Source of the DNA: Frigidibacter sp.
GTDB taxonomy: Bacteria > Pseudomonadota > Alphaproteobacteria > Rhodobacterales > Rhodobacteraceae
Direction: 5' to 3'
Assembly: GCF_030695035.1 (NCBI RefSeq)
Contig: NZ_JAUYTT010000020.1
Coordinates: 1 to 64,000, forward strand
Length of the DNA: 64,000 nt
A model generated the notes under the pieces. The model searched no databases. It was given only the letters and a program-made list of their open reading frames with translations, and was not told the origin of the DNA. Positions 60,010 through 64,000 of the stretch are shown piece by piece (position 1 is the first letter of the stretch; each line of letters opens with the position of its first letter). Made by a program: the position numbers and the translations under genes.

Positions 60010-60921
60010 ATGACTGGACCCCACATGCTGACCGATGACCTGCACGGAATTTTCCCCGCCCTGCCGACGCCGCTGACTCCCGCAGGCCGGCCCGATCTGG
60101 CGGCGTTGACCGACCTTGTCGAGCGCAACATCGCTGCCGGCGTCACGGGTCTCGTCCCGATGGGCGGCACGGGTGAGTTCACCGCGCTGTCGGACGAGGA
60201 CCGCATCGCGGTTGTCCGCCGCACGGTCGAGGCGGCCAGGGGCGCGCTGCCGGTCGTGCCGGGTGTGCTGTCCACGGGTTTTGCCGATGCCGTGACGATG
60301 GGGCAGGCGTTCCGCGCGGCAGGGGCCGACGCGATCATGCTGGTCACCCCCTTCTATGTGGTGCCGACACAAGAGGGCGTGGCGGAGTATTTCCGCGCCT
60401 ATCGCAAGGCGGTCGATGCCCCGCTGGTGTATTACGACATCCCGGGCCGGACGGGCTTTTATACGCAGATCGACATGATCGCGGGGCTGGCGGATGATGG
60501 CGTCATTATCGGCGCCAAAATCTGCAACACCGATGCGCATTACTTCAACCGTCTGGCGGAGCGGGTCGCGGACAAGATCTCGCTGATGTCGGGCGACGAT
60601 ATGCTCTACGCGATCCACCTGATGCATGGCGCGCGGGGCGGGGTGCTGGCGAGCGCGCCGCTGCTGCCGGGCTACTGGGTGCGCCTGCACGGCACCCTTG
60701 CGCGGGGCGAGTTCGCAGAAGGCATCGCGCTGCACCGCAAGCTGCTGCCGGTCTTCGCGGCGCTGTTCAACGAGACCAACCCTGGCCCGCTCAAGGCGAT
60801 GCTGGCCGCCATGGGGCAGCCGGTCGGGGATGTCGCCTTGCCGCTGCGCGCACCCGGGGCCGCGACCCGCGCGCTGATGGATACGGCGCTGAAGGCGATC
60901 CGCGAAGAGCAGCTGGCGTAA
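60010..60921 (+). CDS. DapA-superfamily aldolase/dehydratase
   Basis: 303 aa. Schiff-base Lys170 (VIIGAKICNT) and Tyr142 (VYYDIPGRTG) are present, and the carboxylate loop is GGTGEFTAL. It is a class I aldolase barrel, not necessarily lysine-biosynthetic; isolated copies beside XRE-cupin regulators are usually catabolic. ATG at 60010 follows GGTGGA; ATG at 60025 is also possible. It is convergent with an FAD-linked 2-hydroxyacid dehydrogenase, so a shared hydroxy/oxo-acid pathway is possible. Confidence 0.85.
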   Translation: MTGPHMLTDDLHGIFPALPTPLTPAGRPDLAALTDLVERNIAAGVTGLVPMGGTGEFTALSDEDRIAVVRRTVEAARGALPVVPGVLSTGFADAVTMGQAFRAAGADAIMLVTPFYVVPTQEGVAEYFRAYRKAVDAPLVYYDIPGRTGFYTQIDMIAGLADDGVIIGAKICNTDAHYFNRLAERVADKISLMSGDDMLYAIHLMHGARGGVLASAPLLPGYWVRLHGTLARGEFAEGIALHRKLLPVFAALFNETNPGPLKAMLAAMGQPVGDVALPLRAPGAATRALMDTALKAIREEQLA

Positions 60922-60932
60922 TGGCCAGGTGA

Positions 60933-60953
60933 CCCGCCCCGGCAAGGGGCGGG
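60933..60953. terminator. Bidirectional hairpin between DapA-like and FAD-dehydrogenase genes
   Basis: A perfect 8-bp stem CCCGCCCC/GGGGCGGG with a 5-nt loop lies in the 36-bp gap between convergent stops. Confidence 0.6.
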
Positions 60954-60957
60954 CGCT

Positions 60958-62376
60958 CTACAGAACCGCACCGGGGTTCATCCGCCCTTCCGGGTCGAAC
61001 AGCCCGCGGATGTCATGCATCATCTGCAGGCGAACCGGATCGGCCCGCTGCGCCAGCTCCTGCCGCAGCTTGCGCCCGATGCCATGCTCGGCCGAGAACG
61101 TGCCGCCAAGCGCGCCGACCTCGTCATGCACCAGTTTCATGACCTGCCGGGTCGCGGCGTCCGGATCGGGGAACCGGGCCCATTCGTCATGCGTGAAATG
61201 CACGATGAAATGCACATTCCCGTCGCCGATATGCGACACGATCAGGATCTTCGCACCCGGATAGGCGCCCTGCACGGCCCCCCGGCACCGCGCGATCATC
61301 CCGGCCAGGCGCGAGGGGCGAACCGCAACGTCATGCGACAGGCTGTGACCGTGGATCTTGTTGGCCTCTGACACCGAATGGCGGATATGCCAGATGCCGG
61401 CGGCCTGCGCGTCGGACTGCGCAATGGCCCCATCGATGACAAGGCCGTCCTCGAACCGCTCTGCCAGCCAGTCCTCCAGCCTGCCGCGCAGATCGGCCCC
61501 GGGATCTGTCTGGCCAAGCTCGACCAGCAAGGACCATTCGGGGCGCGAGTCCAGCGGGTGCCGTGTGCGCGGAATATGCTGCAGCACCAGATCGACCTGT
61601 GTGCCCGACAGCAGTTCCGCCGCCTGCAACCCCGTGTCGAACGCGTCCTGCAAGCCGCTGAGGATCGGGGCCACGGCCTCCAGCCCGGACAGCGCGATCC
61701 AGGCATGGGCCGAGGCGTGCAGCACCGGATGCATCCGCAGCGCCGCGCCGGTGACGATGCCCAAGGTGCCCTCGGCCCCGATGAAAAGGTTCTTCAGGTC
61801 ATATCCGGTGTTGTTCTTGCGCAGGGCCTGAAGGTCGCTGAAAATCCGCCCGTCCGGCAGCACGACCTCGATCCCGCAGACCAGCTCGCGCATGGGGCCG
61901 TAGCGCAGGGCGCTGGTGCCGCCGGCATTGGTGGAGACGAGCCCGCCGATCTGGGCCGTGCCCTCGCTGCCAAGGTTCAGCGGCACCCGGCGGCCCACCT
62001 CCAGCGCGGCGGCATGAACCGCCGACAGCGTCGCCCCCGCATCGACCAGCATCACGCCCGAGGGTTTGTCGATCTCGCGGATCGCCGCCATGCGCCGCAT
62101 CGCCACCACGATTGCGCTGCCGTCGCCCGAAGGCTGCGCCCCCTGCGACAGTCCGGTATTGCCACCTTGCGGCACGACGGGGCGCCCCGCGCGTGCGGCA
62201 AGGGCCATGACCTCGGCGACCTGCGCCGTGCTCGCCGGCAGCACGACCGCCGCAGCGCTGCCGCTGCCATAGCCGCGCCAGTCCTGCAGGAAGGGCGCCA
62301 TGCTGGCCGGATCGTGCAGAACATGGCCCGGCCCGGTGATCGCCCTCAGTGCCGCGATAAGGTCTTCTTGCTGCAT
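60958..62376 (-). CDS. FAD-linked D-2-hydroxyacid dehydrogenase (D-lactate/D-2-hydroxyglutarate type)
   Basis: 472 aa FAD_binding_4/FAD-oxidase_C protein. It has PQGGNTGLSQGAQP, AQIGGLVSTNAGGTSALRYG, the metal motif VSHIGDGNVHFIVHF and FSAEHGIGRKLRQEL. It is paralogous to the enzyme at 55079. It oxidises a D-2-hydroxy acid to the 2-oxo acid. ATG at 62376 has GGAAGG upstream; the frame extends to 62418. An IclR gene lies 79 nt upstream on the same strand, so the two may be co-transcribed. Confidence 0.88.
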   Translation of the reverse strand: MQQEDLIAALRAITGPGHVLHDPASMAPFLQDWRGYGSGSAAAVVLPASTAQVAEVMALAARAGRPVVPQGGNTGLSQGAQPSGDGSAIVVAMRRMAAIREIDKPSGVMLVDAGATLSAVHAAALEVGRRVPLNLGSEGTAQIGGLVSTNAGGTSALRYGPMRELVCGIEVVLPDGRIFSDLQALRKNNTGYDLKNLFIGAEGTLGIVTGAALRMHPVLHASAHAWIALSGLEAVAPILSGLQDAFDTGLQAAELLSGTQVDLVLQHIPRTRHPLDSRPEWSLLVELGQTDPGADLRGRLEDWLAERFEDGLVIDGAIAQSDAQAAGIWHIRHSVSEANKIHGHSLSHDVAVRPSRLAGMIARCRGAVQGAYPGAKILIVSHIGDGNVHFIVHFTHDEWARFPDPDAATRQVMKLVHDEVGALGGTFSAEHGIGRKLRQELAQRADPVRLQMMHDIRGLFDPEGRMNPGAVL

Positions 62377-62455
62377 GGGAGGGCCTTCCTGATCACCGCG
62401 CCTTGTCGCAAGGTGCAAGAAGTTTCATTATAATACAATACAAGCTACCGAAAAT

Positions 62456-63232
62456 TCAGGTCGGAATCGCTTGCGACATCGAACGCGTCGCGGCGACCAA
62501 TGCCGGCACAAAGCGCTGGACCATGGCATCCGCCTGATAGCGGAACCGCGAGGCGCCAAGGCTGACCGCCGCCATGACATTCCCGTCCGCCAGCAGGATC
62601 GGCGCCGCGATGGAGATGTCGCCGGGGTAGATCTGCTCTTCGACCATGGCAAAACCATGCTCGCGGACAAAGCGGATGCGGGTCCAGATCCCCTCGCGGT
62701 CATAGATGGTCTTGGCGGTGTAGGCGCGCAGGTGAGACCGGTCCAGAACCTCCTCGATCTTCGCATCCTCCAGCATCGACAGCAGCGCGAGGCCGCCCGC
62801 GCTGCAATAGGCCGGTAGCCGGCTTCCGACGATGACATCGGTGTCGAGCACGTTGGGCGACAGGTAGCGCGAGAGGTAGATGATCTCTGTATCATCAAGA
62901 ACCGTCAGGGAAATCGTCTCCTCTGTCGTGCGGTTCAGGTGCGACAGGTAGGGATGGGCGCGCAGCACGACCGGGCTTGACCGCGTGTACTGATAGGCCA
63001 GGTTCAGGGTCTTGGGCGTCAGCTCATAGGCCTTGGTGCGGCCGTCCTTGCGCAGGTAGCCAAGGCGCGACAGCGTGTGGGTGAATCGCTGCGTGGCCGA
63101 CCTGTCCAGCCCGGCCTTGTCGGCAAGTTGGGTCAGCGTCTGGCGCGGATTGGCCGCGTCAAAGGTGGCAAGGATGCGAAAGGCCTTCTCGACCGCCCGA
63201 ACCATCAGCGGATCGTCCTTCTCATCTGACAT
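62456..63232 (-). CDS. IclR-family transcriptional regulator
   Basis: 258 aa from ATG 63232 (GGAAGAGGG upstream). The winged helix includes KAFRILATFDAANPRQTLTQLADKAGLDRSATQRFTHTLSRLGYL; the effector domain includes VGSRLPAYCSAGGLALLSML and ISIAAPILLADGNVMAAVSLGAS. It is divergent from an acyl-CoA ligase gene, with an inverted repeat in the gap. Confidence 0.88.
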   Translation of the reverse strand: MSDEKDDPLMVRAVEKAFRILATFDAANPRQTLTQLADKAGLDRSATQRFTHTLSRLGYLRKDGRTKAYELTPKTLNLAYQYTRSSPVVLRAHPYLSHLNRTTEETISLTVLDDTEIIYLSRYLSPNVLDTDVIVGSRLPAYCSAGGLALLSMLEDAKIEEVLDRSHLRAYTAKTIYDREGIWTRIRFVREHGFAMVEEQIYPGDISIAAPILLADGNVMAAVSLGASRFRYQADAMVQRFVPALVAATRSMSQAIPT

Positions 63233-63310
63233 CTGCGCCCTCTTCCTTTCCGGGTATGCCCAACTGCACATTGACATTCTGCGCACCTAACCCTCTACTG
63301 TCAATAATAC

Positions 63311-63327
63311 TTATCGTAATGCGATAA
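63311..63327. promoter_or_regulatory. Inverted repeat between IclR and acyl-CoA ligase genes
   Basis: TTATCG-TAATG-CGATAA, a perfect 6-5-6 palindrome in the AT-rich 119-bp divergent gap, 25 bp before the ligase start. A likely IclR operator by position. Confidence 0.5.
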
Positions 63328-63351
63328 CTTATCTGAAGGACGGAGCATCAG

Positions 63352-64000
63352 GTGTTCGACTGGGAAGGTTACGGATTTCTGCATCTGGTGGCGGGCTGCG
63401 TCCGGGACGAGCCGGACAGGATATATGCATCGGAATTTACCGCGGATGGCCTGATCACCCACCGTCTGGCCGACATCATGGCCCGCGCGGACCGGATTGC
63501 GGCAGGTCTTGCTGCGCGCGGCATCCGGAAGGGCGACCGCGTCGCCTGCATGATGGACACGCATAGCGACTACCTCTGCGCCGTGCTGGCCATCGCGCGG
63601 CTTGGGGCGATCTGGGTTCCGGTCGGCACGCGGCTGCTGCCGGCCAATCTGGACTACATCTTTGCCGAGGCGGGCGTGCAGCTTGCGCTGGCCGAGACGG
63701 GTCTGGCGGATGTGGTGGCAAAGGCGGGGCATCCGGGTGTACCGGTCGTCCTGCGCGACGGCGATCTGGCAGCCTCGCTGGGGGCCGATGCTGCGCCGCC
63801 CAAGGTGGACGTCGATCCGTCGGATATCCTGATGATCAGCTTCACCTCCGGCACCACGGGGCGGCCCAAATCCGTGCCCGTGACCCATGCGATGATGCGC
63901 TTCGCGGCCGAGGCGGCGGCGCGCTCCTCGCAATCCGAAGCCGGCGATGTGCTCTATGTCTGGGAGCCGTTCCACCATATCGGCGGGGCACAGCTGATCA
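63352..64000 (+). CDS. AMP-dependent acyl-CoA ligase (3' end beyond the window)
   Basis: First 216 residues of an ANL-superfamily ligase, running off the window edge. It has the N-terminal GLAARGIRKGDRVACMM, the P-loop ISFTSGTTGRPKSVPVTH, and VWEPFHHIGGAQLI, a motif also seen in the ligase at 47895 (WEPLHHGAGVAVV), so the two are paralogues. The start is GTG at 63352 with GGAG upstream. Divergent from IclR. Confidence 0.85.
   Translation, partial: MFDWEGYGFLHLVAGCVRDEPDRIYASEFTADGLITHRLADIMARADRIAAGLAARGIRKGDRVACMMDTHSDYLCAVLAIARLGAIWVPVGTRLLPANLDYIFAEAGVQLALAETGLADVVAKAGHPGVPVVLRDGDLAASLGADAAPPKVDVDPSDILMISFTSGTTGRPKSVPVTHAMMRFAAEAAARSSQSEAGDVLYVWEPFHHIGGAQLI

Overview
The window is high-GC, densely packed bacterial DNA. 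Initiator tRNA-fMet, AapJQMP-type uptake, two TRAP transporters, two tripartite tricarboxylate (TTT) transporters and the style of the catabolic genes point to an alphaproteobacterium, most likely Rhodobacterales (Paracoccus/Rhodobacteraceae-like). That placement is inferred from gene content, not from a database search. There are no rRNA genes, CRISPR arrays, integrases or intact insertion sequences. Almost everything is a run of substrate-uptake and catabolic modules, each with its own regulator.

Layout. (1) 65-187: tRNA-fMet and its terminator. (2) 451-8861: a minus-strand operon SDR / KstD-like flavoprotein / EamA exporter / IclR, divergent from a TRAP transporter (P, Q, M) and an unusual metallo-beta-lactamase-fold protein. 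(3) 9006-13305: cupin, PuuB-like flavin oxidase and APC permease, divergent from an AraC regulator with direct-repeat sites. (4) 13490-26453: a TyrA-like gene, a MarR regulator, then the homogentisate pathway (hmgA, fahA, maiA) translationally coupled to a TRAP transporter; next a second MarR, a LuxR-type regulator, a second unusual MBL protein, a flavin aromatic hydroxylase, a DUF2783 mini-protein and an aldehyde dehydrogenase. The hydroxylase plus small protein could supply homogentisate from 3-hydroxyphenylacetate, because no 4-hydroxyphenylpyruvate dioxygenase is present. (5) 26490-27365: gene-poor, with a decayed pRiA4b-ORF3-like pseudogene. (6) 27366-36544: iron alcohol dehydrogenase, TTT transporter, DapA-like aldolase, 2-hydroxyacid dehydrogenase, PdxA2, GntR and a DUF1537 acid-sugar kinase, resembling C4 sugar-acid (threonate/erythronate) catabolism. 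(7) 36938-45097: two acetoacetate-decarboxylase-superfamily proteins bracketing an AapJQMP amino-acid ABC transporter, with MarR and XRE-cupin regulators and an SDR. (8) 45510-52697: two convergent IclR genes, crotonase-fold protein, acyl-CoA ligase and a divergently split TTT transporter. (9) 52730-59260: LysR, hglS, D-2-hydroxyglutarate dehydrogenase, AmaB-type semialdehyde dehydrogenase and aminotransferase, which together form the lower 2-aminoadipate (lysine) route to 2-oxoglutarate. (10) 59275-64000: XRE-cupin divergent from a DapA-like enzyme, a second FAD-linked 2-hydroxyacid dehydrogenase, IclR and a truncated acyl-CoA ligase.

The most informative non-coding signals are inverted repeats at regulator/target junctions. 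A family of 7-4-7 palindromes lies upstream of hmgA and fahA, one of them exactly filling the spacer of the hmgA promoter. A perfect 14-bp inverted repeat at 42668-42706 has a single-mismatch copy at the MarR promoter at 38331. A 20-bp palindrome overlaps the start codon of the second decarboxylase-like gene, and an 18-bp palindrome lies at 59970. The most interesting protein signals are two MBL-fold paralogues that lost all second-metal ligands, a crotonase lacking both catalytic glutamates, and decarboxylase homologues with altered active sites. All family assignments come from reading motifs by eye.
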